Source: Flabesymbios commensalis (taxonomy: Eukaryota > Annelida > Polychaeta > Terebellida > Flabelligeridae). From it: 64,000 nt of DNA. The DNA lies in contig OZ024902.1 in the NCBI GenBank assembly GCA_964017125.1, positions 50,810,470-50,874,469 on the forward strand, given 5' to 3'. The notes beneath the pieces were generated by a model. The model worked only from the letters and a program-made list of their open reading frames with translations, made no database searches and was not told the DNA's origin. Both the position numbers and the translations under genes were made by a program. Shown here piece after piece: positions 1 to 11,000 of the stretch; position 1 is the stretch's first letter; the number at the start of each line of letters is the position of its first letter.

Positions 1-471
1 TAGAAATTGGTAAATTTAGAAATTTAGCTATAAACTTTTGTCATTTTGATTTTCGGATACCTTTCGGACCTTTACATACGTTTTTGGCTTTACCTATTTT
101 CTTTGACAAAATTTTGATATGTGTGAAAGTTATAAATTCGAAATCGTTAAATACTGAGTTCTACTCGTCATAAGAAGAAATCAGTATTACAAGTATCAGT
201 ATTATCATAGTACTTATGAGTTTAGCATAGATATAAACGAGGAGGAGACATAATATGGAGTACTCACTATTTGGATTATTTATGAAAGGAAGATTTATTT
301 CTAGCGATAAATCTTGCTTTAATTCAGTTACATGTATATGAGATGGGAAAGTCACTGTTTTGGATATACATACCAGATGGATTATTTGTGAAAGGATTAT
401 ATTTATCACTCTGTAGTAAGACGCTCGGAATATGCATAACATTTACAACATAGAGCTTTGCTACATATATG
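1..471. other. No recognisable gene (probable intron)
   Basis: AT-rich sequence with no convincing exon on either strand. A 93-codon minus-strand open frame here is hydrophobic but lacks splice context or family resemblance. Confidence 0.4.
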
Positions 472-1000
472 GAAGTTGTGTAAAACTATATCTGATGTAA
501 GAATAAATGGTTAACAGTTGTGAAGTCGTTATAGTGTGTTGAAAGTGGTTGATACCTTTATTGATCTAAATCTCCATTAGCATGATTAGAGTCTTATCTG
601 TCCTCCGATTCTCCGACGTATTCGCTCCGATATTGACACTTTGACGTTCAGCGAATTATCCCTATTTAATGTTAATCCAATAAATTAACGTTATCTTGTT
701 ATATTATTTATTTTGTTGGAATCGGTTTTAAATTAAATTTGGCCTTCCAGAAGTTGTGTAAAACTATATCTGATGTAAGAATAAATGGTCAACAGTTATA
801 AAATCGTTATTGTGTGTTGAAAGTGGTTGATATCTTTATTGGTCTAAATCTCCATTAGAGTCTTATCTGTCCTCCGATTCTTCGACGTATTTGCTTCGAT
901 ATTGACACTTTAAAGTTCAGCGAGTTATCCCTATTTAATGTTAATCCAACAACTTAACTCTTGTTATATTATTTATTTTGTTCGTTTCGGTTTTAAACCG
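472..1000. repeat. Tandem duplication, ~278-bp period, two copies
   Basis: The sequence beginning GAAGTTGTGTAAAACTAT at 472 recurs at 750 and stays similar through the following ~250 bases (including CTTATCTGTCCTCCGATTC and GTTATATTATTTATTTTGTT). The copies differ by scattered substitutions and small indels. It lies downstream of the receptor's transmembrane exon, probably in an intron. Confidence 0.75.
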
Positions 1001-1204
1001 ACTGTTTGTGATTATCCAATCACCAGTTTAAACCCAGGTCGCAACTTTACAACTCAATAGCCTTGACATCCAATATTTTAACTGAGCTAGCTAATACAAT
1101 AACGTATGGCGGAGTTGATATTATATAACATTTTTTCACCGAGTAGCCATTCAAAAGGGTTTCCGTTGACGTCACTGCGTTTCACAGAATAATAATATAT
1201 AAAC

Positions 1205-1442
1205 CGACTGAAACGAGGGGACCGTCTTCATACGTCAGAATCTGACGTCTGTGGACGTCAGATTCTGACGTATAAAGACGATCCCCGTACAGAAGTAATG
1301 GAAATATTTATAATGGCAGTAGACCCATAACATAGGTGTACAAATGAACCGGAAAGAGCTAACTAAGACATTTCTGATAATTTCAAAATGAAAAACCCTT
1401 TAGTCTCCATTGTTTAGATAAAAATAATTCAGCGTTGTAAGG
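1205..1442. mobile_element. MITE with double TGACGT palindrome (copy 1)
   Basis: It holds a perfect inverted repeat built from GACGTCAGATTCTGACGT and its complement (about 1235-1275). The flanking sequence (CGATCCCCG, AAAGAGCTAACTAAGACA, AGTCTCCATTGTTTA, CAGCG) is shared with copies at 34621-34866 and about 44153-44340. The termini of this copy are eroded. Confidence 0.6.
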
Positions 1443-1479
1443 AATAATAGCAGTTATGTTGTAATATTTGGGGACATAC

Positions 1480-1645
1480 CTTATTATCAATACAAGAAGC
1501 AGAATCACAATGCCAAAGATAAGAATCAATCCCAGAGTTAGACCTACAATTAATCCAACAGGTGCCTTCTCAGGTGGTACCACATTCCGGACTGGTTGTG
1601 TGTGTTCAGTAGTCGACGTAGTGTGTTCAGCAGTTGATGCAATGT
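1480..1645 (-). CDS. Exon: juxtamembrane stalk and transmembrane helix
   Basis: This 166-bp exon enters in phase 1 and leaves in phase 2. It encodes a Thr/Ser/Glu-rich stalk (STAEHTTSTTEHTQPV), then a long hydrophobic helix (VGLIVGLTLGLILIFGIVIL and continuing to VLII) followed by Arg at the splice site. This is a single-pass type I membrane anchor. No cytoplasmic exon could be recognised in the remaining 1480 bases. Confidence 0.7.
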
Positions 1646-4600
1646 CTAAAACATTTATTATTTGTTGTCTTTTTTGCACTTTATCTCATATTATAGGTCA
1701 AGACAAAGAAAATTGCAGAGCATCACACCTAATAGCAAACGATGACAAGATATACAGGGTTATGATAATCATAATGAAATTATGTACTCTGATGGACACA
1801 TATCTAACGCATCATGCAATTTCGGATTTGCATTTGTTACCCATCGATAGACAAAGGCTATATAGAAATTTATTTTACACAATCGCTGTATTTGAAAGTA
1901 TTAGTATACGATAAAGTAGCAGCTGGAGGCAATTCCAAATAGTATCTAATAAACAATACTGTTAAATGATAAACGTACATACCCTGGATGTTCAGACAGA
2001 TGTCATTAACTTTGATAGCTGTGGTAATTTGTTCGTTGTTTGTTATGTGTAGTTGTATAAAGTAACACCCAGATTGGAGGTCTGTCAAGCTGTAATGTAG
2101 TCTATCAGGAGGAGTGACCGTGATATTATGCACGTCATCATCGACAATGTAATAATGTATTCCAACGTTGACAATCCTGTCACACCCACTGTCTTCCACC
2201 TTCAAAAAGTAAAATACATTGTGAATTTAACGGTGTATGCCAATACTGTTCAGTTCCAGTAGGCCTATCACAAATAATAACACAAACAATAACACAAATA
2301 ATGTTACTTGTTACATACATGTATATAAGTCAGACATCCCTTCTACATGTACATGTATGTTATAGCTATCCCTTGATGTCACTGAATTGTAACATTCTTA
2401 ATACCCAGTAGATCTGTTGGGGTGACCCAATACATTTAATCATATTTAACAGTAACAAACATAATACTTATTAAAGTGTAAATTATCAGCTCGTTGATTG
2501 ATTTAGTGACAGCTGCTCATTTGATTTATTTACTAGAACACATGCACACAATCATAATGCTCACCTGCCATTTAATGATTATATCTCTGTTACTGCTTCT
2601 CAAAAGTTCACTTGTATAAACAGGTTCTGAAAAATTATACAAATTAATAATTTCATGTTATTCTATAACTTTACATTCAATGGTTTATTGGCTGCCAACA
2701 ATAGTAGAACATGTCTACATTATATCATTCTTTAGTGATTCAATGGAAAATACGTCCATTGAATCTTAACTTGGGATTTACCTTTGCAGGTAGTTTTCAC
2801 ACTATACTCTGCAGTCGGTACTCCTGACAGTCTGTTACTCTGGAGATTTCTAAACGGAACCACCTTAATGGTATAGTTTGTATTGTGTTCTAAATTGATC
2901 ACGTCTTCCTTAATATCAGTCCGCGATGCATTAACAAATATGCTGTTCCAGATGGTATCAAAAAGAGACTTGTACGTGATGTTGTAGTTGTAGTGCTTCC
3001 ACAATAGCTCTTCGTCAGCAAAAGTTGTTGTGTTCCAAGATAAACTGATGCTAGAAGCTGTTGATGTAAGTTGTAATATTGTACTTTGCATGTCAGGAAC
3101 ATCTAAACAAATATATATAGATGGTGACAGTGCAAAAAGACATACCAAAATGTCATACCAATTCACAATGTTATAATGGAAGCATATTTGAGTTTTGTTT
3201 CAAATTATATTTGTCATAAATTATTATTAGTTTTATTATTGCATAAGTGTTATCACCAATGTTGCATATAATTATCAGAACATTATGAATGTTATTACCA
3301 GTAATCCTAGCTGCTAAATCGATTCCACGGATAATAAATGAATAATTTCCACTGTATGTCAAAGCCGACATGTAAACTGTGATTGAAACCTAAGAGAAAG
3401 TGACTATTTGTATCAGCTCGAAGTGTGTTATAATACAGGGGGTTTGTATTTGCATCATCGACATATATCGACGTATACTATCTAAAATATCGACAGCTTT
3501 ATATGCTTTACAATGGCTGGATAATATCTAACCTATGTACTGATGGCACGTATCACCAACTGACCACAGCTTACACCCATCTTTACAAATACCATCCTCA
3601 GAAGCACAAGAATTAAGAGCAGTACAATTACCACATACTCCTTCACATTTTAAGCCATATTCTCCTGCTTTACAATCTGCAATTAATACAATGAATAATC
3701 TAACTTTAATTCCTGCAAATAAGGTAAAATATAATTATTATTGCTTAAATTTTATGCATAAATAGACAGCACCTGAACAATTTAGTTATTTAATATGCTA
3801 TCATTAAGCATCAAAGCAAGGTTACAACTCACCGTCGTTGCAATCTGGTAATCGTTTTCCACCTGGACATTTTTCACAACCAGTTATATCACTACAATCA
3901 CTGTCTTTGTCACAGGATATGCAATCTAAAAAAATGCAGATATTTGTTGGATTATTTTTAAAATTAATTTTAAATTTTCTTACAGCGGTTATGTCGCTCG
4001 GCTGCCCCTAATTATAAAATAGATGCACTTTTGAGTAATGGGGCAGTGTGCTATCTATTGGACCTCTAGCTGTAACTCTAGCTGTTATATTGGCAGTTTT
4101 GTTATTTTGGAGGTTTGGCTCTTCAAAGTTTGTAGAAAAACGACGATGATGTCATACAAAATTGCGATTATGATTTTTAAAAGCTCGCGAAAAAGTAGAT
4201 ACCGTAGGGAAAGTGTGCTCAGATTTCCAATACGTCCAATAGTTTTCGAGATAATTAGCTTGGAGATTCCACTACATCAAAACTATTGTTCAAGAATATA
4301 ATTTCTTATTTTTTTTATTCTACGGCGGTTTTTTTCGGAAGACTATTTCTCGGCGAGTTTTGAACCGATTAACTTGTACGAGTACGTCAGGGTCTAAGGT
4401 AAAAAAAACAATGACAATACATTACCGAACAATGAACTATCATATCTCAAAAAAGGAGGGTCTGAGGCTAAAAAGGAGTGACATTTCGGCCTTTTTGGAA
4501 CTATAAAATACCCTATATTCACTCACTCATGAAAACTTACTGGATATTCTCTTATGATGATAATTGCACAGTGGACTACTTCAATATCGCATGGAGGTGG

Positions 4601-7600
4601 GCAAAAACGCGGATCGTACTGTTTTCTAATAAGAAGTATAATATCTCGTCATTCCTAGGTAGCTTATAATATCTCAACATTTCAACAACAATCCTAAGGG
4701 TGTTGTCTCGTTTGGTTTGTTCTGAGAAGTCAATAATGTACGGCCCATTGAACATGTCAAGAAAAATCTTTGGTTATGTTATAGAATATGTGTGCTTAAT
4801 TGAGTCGCAAACTTTCTAAGATAGATAATTACAAATGAAGGATGATGTACGGAGCTCCTATAAAGGACAGATGTGGACGAGAAAATTAAATAAAATCGTG
4901 CCCACGGCTTATAATCTGTGGCCACAATTTTCCACGGATTATAAATCGTGGGAACGGATTATAAATCGTGGGCACGGATTATAAACCGTTGGCACGATTT
5001 AATTTTATTTTCTCCTCCACATGTGTCCCTTTAGGGGCTCCGTAATGATGTGATCATAGTGATAAAAAATAGCAAAATGGTAGCAATACGGGACCCTGTG
5101 AAATATGCATATTCACAATTAAAGTCAGCCTTTATATTCAGACTAGATTATTTTTTTTCATCATTCGCTCTTTTCTCGTGGAAATAAATAATAAATATTA
5201 TTTAATAGATATTAAAATTATTTAAATCGATAATCACGTTCACAGAGTTGATTCTCACCTATGAGTCGTACTCCCATTACAACAACCTCACAGAGCACCA
5301 AATAATGGTTTTTGTAGTCATCATAGTCCCTGTACAGAGTGACAAATTGACCTGTTCTGTTATTGGTACAGGTGATCGTGACTGTTTCGTTAGTTGGCAG
5401 ATATTTATTATAGTAGCCACATCGAGTCTGTTCATCATTTATTGTTGTTTCATCACTAACATGAAGTTGAACGTAAGCCCCGGAACCATTACCTGTGCAA
5501 TAATTAGGTATAACGTTTTCATTCACAATTATTTTGTAAAGAAATGTTCATGTTAGTTGACTTTCAGTGTAATTATACATCCATGTAGTGAACATATATC
5601 GCTTGTAAGTACGTGTATGCAAATCTGCCGTGCGATTTATTTGTACATTTAAAGGTACCCACATTGAAAAAATAATATTATGTTCTATTTGTGTTACTCT
5701 GCATATTAAAACAGTTCAAAATAAAAAAAAATTGTTATATTATAGTCTGCATAATTATTTTAAACTAGGCATATTTATATATTACAATTTTAACTAATTA
5801 GAATGTGGAGTGCTTAAAACGTCACTGTGATCAGGGTGCCAGCATATTTGAAAACAATAGCCTGATAGCTACACCGCACTGACCAATCGCACAAACATTG
5901 GGTAATTGTATCAACCCATTATATTCACTCCTGAGACTTATTTCGATTTTTTTTTAAAGGAAAACATTGCAGTGCTCATTTAAATTCACTTGACACTTCT
6001 CAACATGATCTGACTACTACTAGTATCTGAAACTTCTGTGTTTGTCATTCTGGTGATATTTTAGTGGCAGGATATTGTCAAGAGCTCAGGTAAGTATGAC
6101 GAAATGCGTTCAAAATCACAGTATTTACAGTAAACTACAGCAGAAATGAAATATTCTGTCGCGCCCACAGGTCTGTCCACAGCTTTGATAATGTATCGCA
6201 TTGTTAAATGATGCCTTTCCATTTAGATCGCTTAAGTCATTTCATTTAATATTAACATATGTAAAAGTTACATTATATTGGAGCAGTATAAGCTATTATC
6301 ATTTATTTATATTAAACTTAGCGAATTGATCATGCAGCTCTGACTAGTATGATGCATGCTCATTCTATTGGATGTCAGATTAAACGTATGGGCTGGACCT
6401 GTGATGTTTTATGATAAAAGTTTGTTTACACTGTGTATAAATAAAGTGCTCTATAATCTTTATTAAGCACCAAAATCACGTTTTAGGAGCTGCTAACTAT
6501 TGGTAATGATTGACACTTATATTCTAGCTTGCATGTTAAAAGATGATTTTAGCAATGTGGGGACCTTTAATAACATGCTTGTCAAAAATAATATTTCTTA
6601 AACCATATTACGGTTTTAGTAAGGAACAAACGCAATTTCAATGCACTTTACATAAACAAATTCTGTCCACGATTGGTTAGATCGAGGCAGAATAACTGTC
6701 AAAAAGTGTGCCTCATGAAATATTATATGAGCGCCGCTCTGAAACTAAAGTAATTTGTTGTTTAAAATACGGTGGGACAGCATCATGATTGATTCTATGC
6801 ACGTTGTTCAATTAACTGCTCAACCCTTTTTTCCACAGGGAGACAGCTTACTTTTTGAAATTTAAAATATCCAATATGTGTTTGTTTTCTAAACGCTACT
6901 ATACCATGACACAGAATCATGATCAATATAACTCTGTACCAAACCAATACCAAGACATTTCCTATGTTCAAACGTGAATACTCAGGTATTTAAATAGTGA
7001 AGTATCGCCTTCCTACAAATCTCGCTACCATATCGCTCATTTAATTTGAAATAGATACTTATTTTTTTCCTACGTCCAAAGCGAATTGTTTTAGTCTTGC
7101 CCTTATGTAAGGAGATCATCATTGTCAACCAGACAGTTTGTAACATATTGTAACTTTTGACTAAGTTTGTTTCTGACTTCCAAAACATCTCTCGCAGATA
7201 TCATTAAAATCATAATAATAATACATAGGTGCTATATTGTGCATATGAATGAGATACATTTCCACGAAGGATTGTTTTTCTGTAAAAAAAAATACAATAC
7301 ATTTTGATAAACTTTATATTTCAGTGATAAGAGTAAATTGTATTAGTATTAGTATTTTCATTAGAGCCCTGCTTATGTCTGTATCGTTTAAAATTTGTGT
7401 CTTAATTTCCGCTATGAGTACGCGTTAGAAACAAATGCGTCTTTTTTTTATATATTTGTCTTACCGCGATGTGAATAATATAGCGGTAGGAAAAAAACAA
7501 GTCAACGTTGGGATAGTCCCTTGGTTTATTTTTTTCCGCATAATGCCTCAAATTATTTTACTGAACTATTTATCTGAATTTCCGCCGGTGAGCTGGTGGT

Positions 7601-8629
7601 TAGTTGTAGGCCTACTAACTTTATGTCGTGATTAAAATTGTATGGATAAATCACTAGTTAATTAAAATAAACTGCAATGTTATTGTGTGAGTGTCATGTC
7701 CTGCGTGAATGGCACACAATTATTATTATCCTTAATTATTATTTTTATTACGTCACTAAGTTTGCAGCACTCGATAATATCAAGGAATCTCCGGGCACAT
7801 AGCGACTGTGCTTGCATGGTCACATCAATTAGATTAACTGAAAAAAGTCATTTTATTTATTATTAACACATGTCAAAATACTATATCTTGAAGCAGTATA
7901 AGCTAATATTACTTATTTATATTAAACTTAGCGAGTTGATCATGCAGCTCTGATTAGTATGGTGCATGCACATTCTATTGGATGTCAGGTTGAACTGCGG
8001 GCTGGACCTGTGATGTTTTATGCTAATATTTTGTTTACACTATGTATAAATAAAGAGCTCTATAATCTTTATTAAGCACCAAAATCACGTATTAGGAGCT
8101 GCTAACTATTAGTAATGTGTGACACTTGTCTTCTAGCTTACATTTTAAAAAATGTATGTATGTACCTTTAATCAAACCTGTTCATTGTACACGTGTGAAG
8201 CGTCAGGTATTATTTCCATACATTCTGAATCTCATATAACTGGCACAAAACACTCACACATTGAACAGTAGTATACTGCCGTGCAAAGCCAAAAGGCAGT
8301 ATCTGCTTACTTGTAAGGTCAACATATACTGCCTTTTGGCTTTGCACGAGAAAAGCTGAGCCATAAGCAAAATACGCGAAATTTAAATGAAAACTCACGG
8401 CATTCGTCAGTACATGATATGTAAGATACAGAGTACACACGGTGACTTCCCCCTAAATCCACTCTCCACCAAGGTGACGCTATTTGCATAACTGAGCAGG
8501 AATAAGGAGCCTGTTGACTGATTTGGTTCACATCACCGTCCACTGCAGGGTAACCTTCATTCAACTTTAAATCATTCTCATGCTGCGAGTTATCAGCTAT
8601 AGTGGTCGGTTTATTTATACCAACGTTAC
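1480..8629 (-). CDS. F-type lectin / EGF / FN3 transmembrane receptor, multi-exon, 3' part outside window
   Basis: Nine exons can be placed on the minus strand: 8629-8399, 5492-5259, 3925-3833, 3676-3533, 3376-3299 (uncertain), 3102-2782, 2626-2565, 2199-1983 and 1645-1480. All have AG acceptors and GT donors. Phases agree at every junction, mostly phase 1, the usual pattern for shuffled extracellular modules. Domain order is F-type lectin, Cys-rich EGF-like, a short unclear module, FN3, FN3, transmembrane helix. It is predicted to be a type I surface receptor that binds glycan or protein outside the cell. No signal-peptide exon was found upstream, where a LINE fragment abuts the first lectin exon. 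The cytoplasmic domain lies left of position 1480. Tie-like kinases and receptor tyrosine phosphatases both have similar ectodomains; the phosphatase option is favoured only because phosphatase exons occur nearby. The gene may be intact or a duplicate in decay; no stop was seen inside the exons listed. Confidence 0.75.
1983..2199 (-). CDS. Exon: remainder of FN3 domain 2
   Basis: This 217-bp exon enters in phase 0 and leaves in phase 1. It encodes VEDSGCDRIVNVGIHYYIV, then LHYSLTDLQSGCYFIQLHI, then NEQITTAIKVNDICLNIQ. The L..L..GC.Y.I.L pattern is the FN3 F-G region. Together with the preceding short exon it makes a full-length FN3 domain next to the membrane. Confidence 0.6.
2565..2626 (-). 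CDS. Exon: start of FN3 domain 2
   Basis: This 62-bp exon enters in phase 1 and leaves in phase 0. It encodes PVYTSELLRSS followed by DIIIKWQ, the first strands of a second FN3 domain. The donor is CAG|GTGAGC. It joins in frame to the exon starting at 2199. Confidence 0.55.
2782..3102 (-). CDS. Exon: fibronectin type III domain 1
   Basis: This 321-bp exon is phase 1-1 and encodes a complete FN3-like domain of about 107 residues: an opening DVPDM, then SISLSWNTT, then YNYNITYKS, then NLEHNTNYTIKVVPF, and AEYSVKTTCK at the end. Hydrophobic strand spacing (SLSW, YNITY, Y.IKV.P) matches the FN3 pattern. A one-domain, one-exon phase-1 unit is common for FN3 modules in receptors. Confidence 0.7.
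3299..3376 (-). CDS. Possible short exon, Ig/FN-like fragment
   Basis: A 78-bp open stretch encodes YMSALTYSGNYSFIIRGI and a short tail ending at donor GTAATAAC. A phase-1 start at the acceptor ATCACAG fits the neighbouring exons. A nearby upstream AG would put it out of frame. The YSGNYSF pattern resembles the end of an Ig domain whose first half is not visible. It could be a skipped or decaying exon. Confidence 0.35.
3533..3676 (-). CDS. Exon: EGF-like module of MEGF/Tie type
   Basis: This 144-bp exon is phase 1-1. It encodes 48 residues with the spacing CKAGEYGLKC, CGNC, NSC, DGICKDGC and GDTC, typical of EGF-like repeats in multiple-EGF receptors, scavenger receptor F proteins and Tie receptors. 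The acceptor TTAATTGCAG is good; the donor GTTAGA is weaker than its neighbours. Confidence 0.65.
3833..3925 (-). CDS. Exon: Cys-rich EGF-like module
   Basis: This 93-bp exon is phase 1-1. It encodes a 31-residue module with six cysteines (CISC, DC, GC, EKCPGGK, DC), resembling a truncated EGF/laminin-EGF repeat. It directly follows the lectin exons and precedes a second Cys-rich exon of the same phase. Donor is GTGAGT and acceptor TTTTTTTAG. It is probably a spacer module in the receptor stalk. Confidence 0.65.
4849..5043. mobile_element. hAT-like MITE, 195 bp, with ~57-bp terminal inverted repeats
   Basis: It starts ACGGAGCTCCTATAAAGG and ends CCCTTTAGGGGCTCCGT, which are complementary with few mismatches over about 57 bp. 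The flanking 8-bp words GATGATGT (4841-4848) and AATGATGT (5044-5051) look like a target-site duplication with one change. An 8-bp duplication suits the hAT superfamily. The core has short tandem units of the type GGATTATAAATCGTGGG. It sits in a receptor intron. Confidence 0.7.
5259..5492 (-). CDS. Exon: F-type lectin domain, second half
   Basis: This 234-bp exon is phase 1-1, with acceptor TTGCACAG and donor GTGAGA. It encodes GAYVQLHV, then TRCGYY, CTNNRTGQFVTLYRDY and LCEVVVMGVRL. That is the C-terminal half of the F-type lectin fold, ending in the family's conserved LCEVEVFG-like strand. The split of the lectin domain by one intron is the same in the paralogue at 63485. Length is identical in both copies, although there are two compensating one-codon indels inside. 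Confidence 0.85.
6233..8152. repeat. Direct repeat pair in receptor intron (6233-6548 and 7845-8152)
   Basis: Two ~310-bp segments in the same orientation share long words such as TTGATCATGCAGCTCTGA, CATTCTATTGGATGTCAG, GGCTGGACCTGTGATGTTTT and CTATAATCTTTATTAAGCAC. The spacing is about 1.6 kb. They may be two copies of one unclassified element or a local duplication. The ~1.3 kb between them and the rest of this 2.9-kb intron show no exon. Confidence 0.75.
8281..8347. repeat. Perfect 22-bp-stem hairpin
   Basis: GTGCAAAGCCAAAAGGCAGT at 8281 (22-nt arm to 8302) is exactly complementary to 8326-8347, with a 23-nt loop. It lies about 50 bp inside the first receptor intron, just downstream of the lectin-exon donor. 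It could be a tiny hairpin element or an RNA hairpin. Confidence 0.8.
8399..8629 (-). CDS. Exon: F-type lectin (FTP/fucolectin) domain, first half
   Basis: This 231-bp exon is phase 1-1, with acceptor TTTATTTCAG and donor GTGAGT. It encodes the N-terminal half of an F5/8C-like fucolectin fold: NVGINKPTT near the start, AVDGD, then SPWWRVDLGGSHRVYSVSYI. These match the family pattern NVALxKPA...AVDG...PWWRVDL..... The position where fucose-binding members have a His after the Cys reads SCSV here, so the classical fucose pocket is probably altered. The exon is about 95% identical (11 differences in 231) to the exon at 62640-62870 on the other strand. Confidence 0.85.
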
Positions 8630-8699
8630 CTGAAATAAAGTAGTAATCAGAAAAGTTGATTATTAGTTGTGAAGGTTGTCGGTTATCTTCCATCAAATA

Positions 8700-9436
8700 C
8701 TAGTTTGCTATCAACAAATCATGATGCATACAGTCAAACGCTTTGCTGAGATCCATAAGAATGGCCCAAGCACATTTATTATTTCTAAAAGTTGACTTCC
8801 ACTTCTCCACCAAGGCTAATAGAGTATCCTGACAGCTGTAACCATTCCTAAAAGCTGACAGTGACTCATGGAATATACCTTCAAAATAAGTATTGAGTCT
8901 ATTCGCTATTACCCTCTCAAATATTTTAGAGACACATGGCAGAATACTAAAAGGTCTGTAATTTTCTTTGGAGAGGTTGTCAGCCTTTTTGAAAACAGGT
9001 GTAACTTGAGCCCTTTTAAGGCTGTCAGGAAAAATTCCTTCGTCGATGGCATTGTTGATCATTCCGGTCAGAACATTTGAAATTTGAGGCCGAGCAATTT
9101 TTATCAATTTCGGTGGAATTTTGTCTGGCCCGGTAGCCTTTTTAGGATTTAGTGATTTTATAATTTTAGTAATTTCTCCTTCTGTAGTATGCCCAAACGT
9201 GAGAAATGAGTCAGGTGCCAAATTGTTTTTTATAGCCTTTATGCTGGGGTGATCAACAAAGCCATCTTGCTTGATAGTTTTGTTTCCTATATGAGCAGCC
9301 ACATTGATGTAATAGTTATTCATAACTTCGGCAACCTCCCCGTGATCTGTTATAATTCTCCCGTCCTCAAGAAGAGTTAGATCCGAACCATTATGGTGTC
9401 CTTTGTTAGTAATAAAAGATTTAACTACTTTGGACT
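8700..9436 (-). mobile_element. CR1-type (Jockey superfamily) LINE fragment, reverse transcriptase N-terminal half
   Basis: The minus-strand frame reads SKVVKSFITNKGHHNG upstream of 9323, then LNPKKATGPDKIPPKL, RAQVTPVFKKADN, ENYRPFSILPCVSKIFERV, GYSCQDTLLALVEKW and LMDLSKAFDCMHHDLL. This is the order of RT blocks 0-3 in CR1/L2-like non-LTR elements. The catalytic YADD region and everything 3' are absent, so the piece is truncated at both ends. It stops within a few bases of where the two lectin paralogues start to match. A MITE cluster abuts its 5' side. Inactive fragment. Confidence 0.85.
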
Positions 9437-10052
9437 AATGTTGGCCCACCGTCTAAGACGCTAAGCCAACATTAGCCCAGTATTGGGTTATCGTGTCGTG
9501 TTTGGCGCAACGCTGAATGTGGGCCAGCATCACAGACGGCGGCCAACATTAACCCAGCTTTGGTTCAAAGCATCATGACTGTACTATACTACCAGCATGT
9601 AGGTACGGCAGGATGAAGTACTGACTAGAACCGAATGGATACTGGCCAACACCGGCGACGCTGGTCTAACATTTAACAGACATTGGGTCAGTGTCGGCTT
9701 GTAATCACGACCAGCAGTAAGCTGCAAGCAATACCAGACCACCCAGCAAACACGTATATTCACCCATTGCTGGGTTAATGTTGGCCCGCCGTCTGCGACG
9801 TCGACCCAACATTAACCCAGCATTGGTTCAATGTATTGTGTTTGATGGGCAGCTGCTACTCCCTGCAAACATTTGTATAACATTTGTACACCATCGGCAC
9901 AACGTCTTCTACGCTGGTCCAACATTGTACAAATGTTTTTGTTTTTACTGGGTTGAACGCAATTCCCAGCAAACACGAGGCGTCGAACCAGTGATGCTGC
10001 GCCAGCGTCGCAGATGGTGGGCCAGCATTGGGTCAACGTCGTGTTTGCTGGG
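9437..10052. mobile_element. Cluster of short palindromic MITEs (CCCAGCAAACAC termini)
   Basis: Several overlapping units share GGTTAATGTTGGCCC, CGTCTGCGACG and AACATTAACCCAGCATTGG. The cleanest unit is 9965-10052, 88 bp, bounded by CCCAGCAAACACGA and TCGTGTTTGCTGGG. Related units recur at about 10650-10800, 43592-43693, 53345-53430, 56755-56815, 58800-58865 and 60055-60415. No transposase is encoded. The superfamily is not assigned. Confidence 0.7.
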
Positions 10053-11000
10053 AGTGTTGACAAGTGTCTCGCACCGAAACGGGATAAATTCCGTTTAATA
10101 CATCGTCTCCGCTCTCCACAGGAGCTATTTAATAACATTAACTACAAATGACACTACAATATGACACAAATGACACTACTATTAGCTATCAACCTTTATG
10201 GTTATGCTGCTGGAGGGGAGACATCATTAGACCCTTCTAGTTCAATTCAATTAAGAGGTACAATATGTCTGGTATACATATCAGTACCACATATTTTGAT
10301 TTTATTAAGTAAATCTATAGGTATCTAACAACTTCTGTGAACAGATCGTAATCATTCATACCGTCATCTACGTTGAGAACACCAATTTCAAAGATTATAC
10401 TCTTAACTCATAGCAGTCTAAGTCCAAGCCCAGCTCGGACCTGGAATTTATGACACTTCAGTCTAAGTCCGAGCCCAGCTTGGACCTGGCAATAATGCTT
10501 AGCTATTCACCATATGACATTACTTGCGCAACTATGATTACAGCATGGGGAACCTAGAACACGAAGGGTTGATTTATCTGCATCACAACCGTTTCTGAAC
10601 TAAAAATATTAAAATCCAGCATTCAGCCATTGTTATTATGCGACTACATTTTTTGCCTTTATTGGCCCATTACTGGTCCAATGCGGAATATAGATCATAA
10701 ACTGTATTGGCCGAAAACAGCACAAATGTACAAGGCATAATGATAATCAGGCCCAATTAAACCATTTTATTGGGCCAATACTGTGATGTTATCAGGGTAA
10801 TTTTGAAATTGATGGGAGTTGAAATTTTTCAGGGCATTTCCCTCGATCCTTAAGACCTCACATTTTGTTTTCTTATTCTATGGTCTAGCTGTCTGGCAAT
10901 ATTTGCTGTAGTAGTAAATCTATTCGGCACAAAAGGTCTTTTAAGTGACATTGTAATACGATAAAAACGTTGTAGTCAATCGATGAGATGAATGATGTAC
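10053..11000. other. No gene; dispersed repeat fragments
   Basis: It holds a ~45-bp direct duplication (AGTCTAAGTCC...CCCAGC...GGACCTGG, about 10422-10490) and a degraded MITE near 10650-10800. Nothing codes. Confidence 0.5.

Noticed and set aside
5248-5556. Plus-strand 102-codon frame
   Set aside because: Shadow of the lectin exon on the minus strand, which has the family motifs and splice sites.
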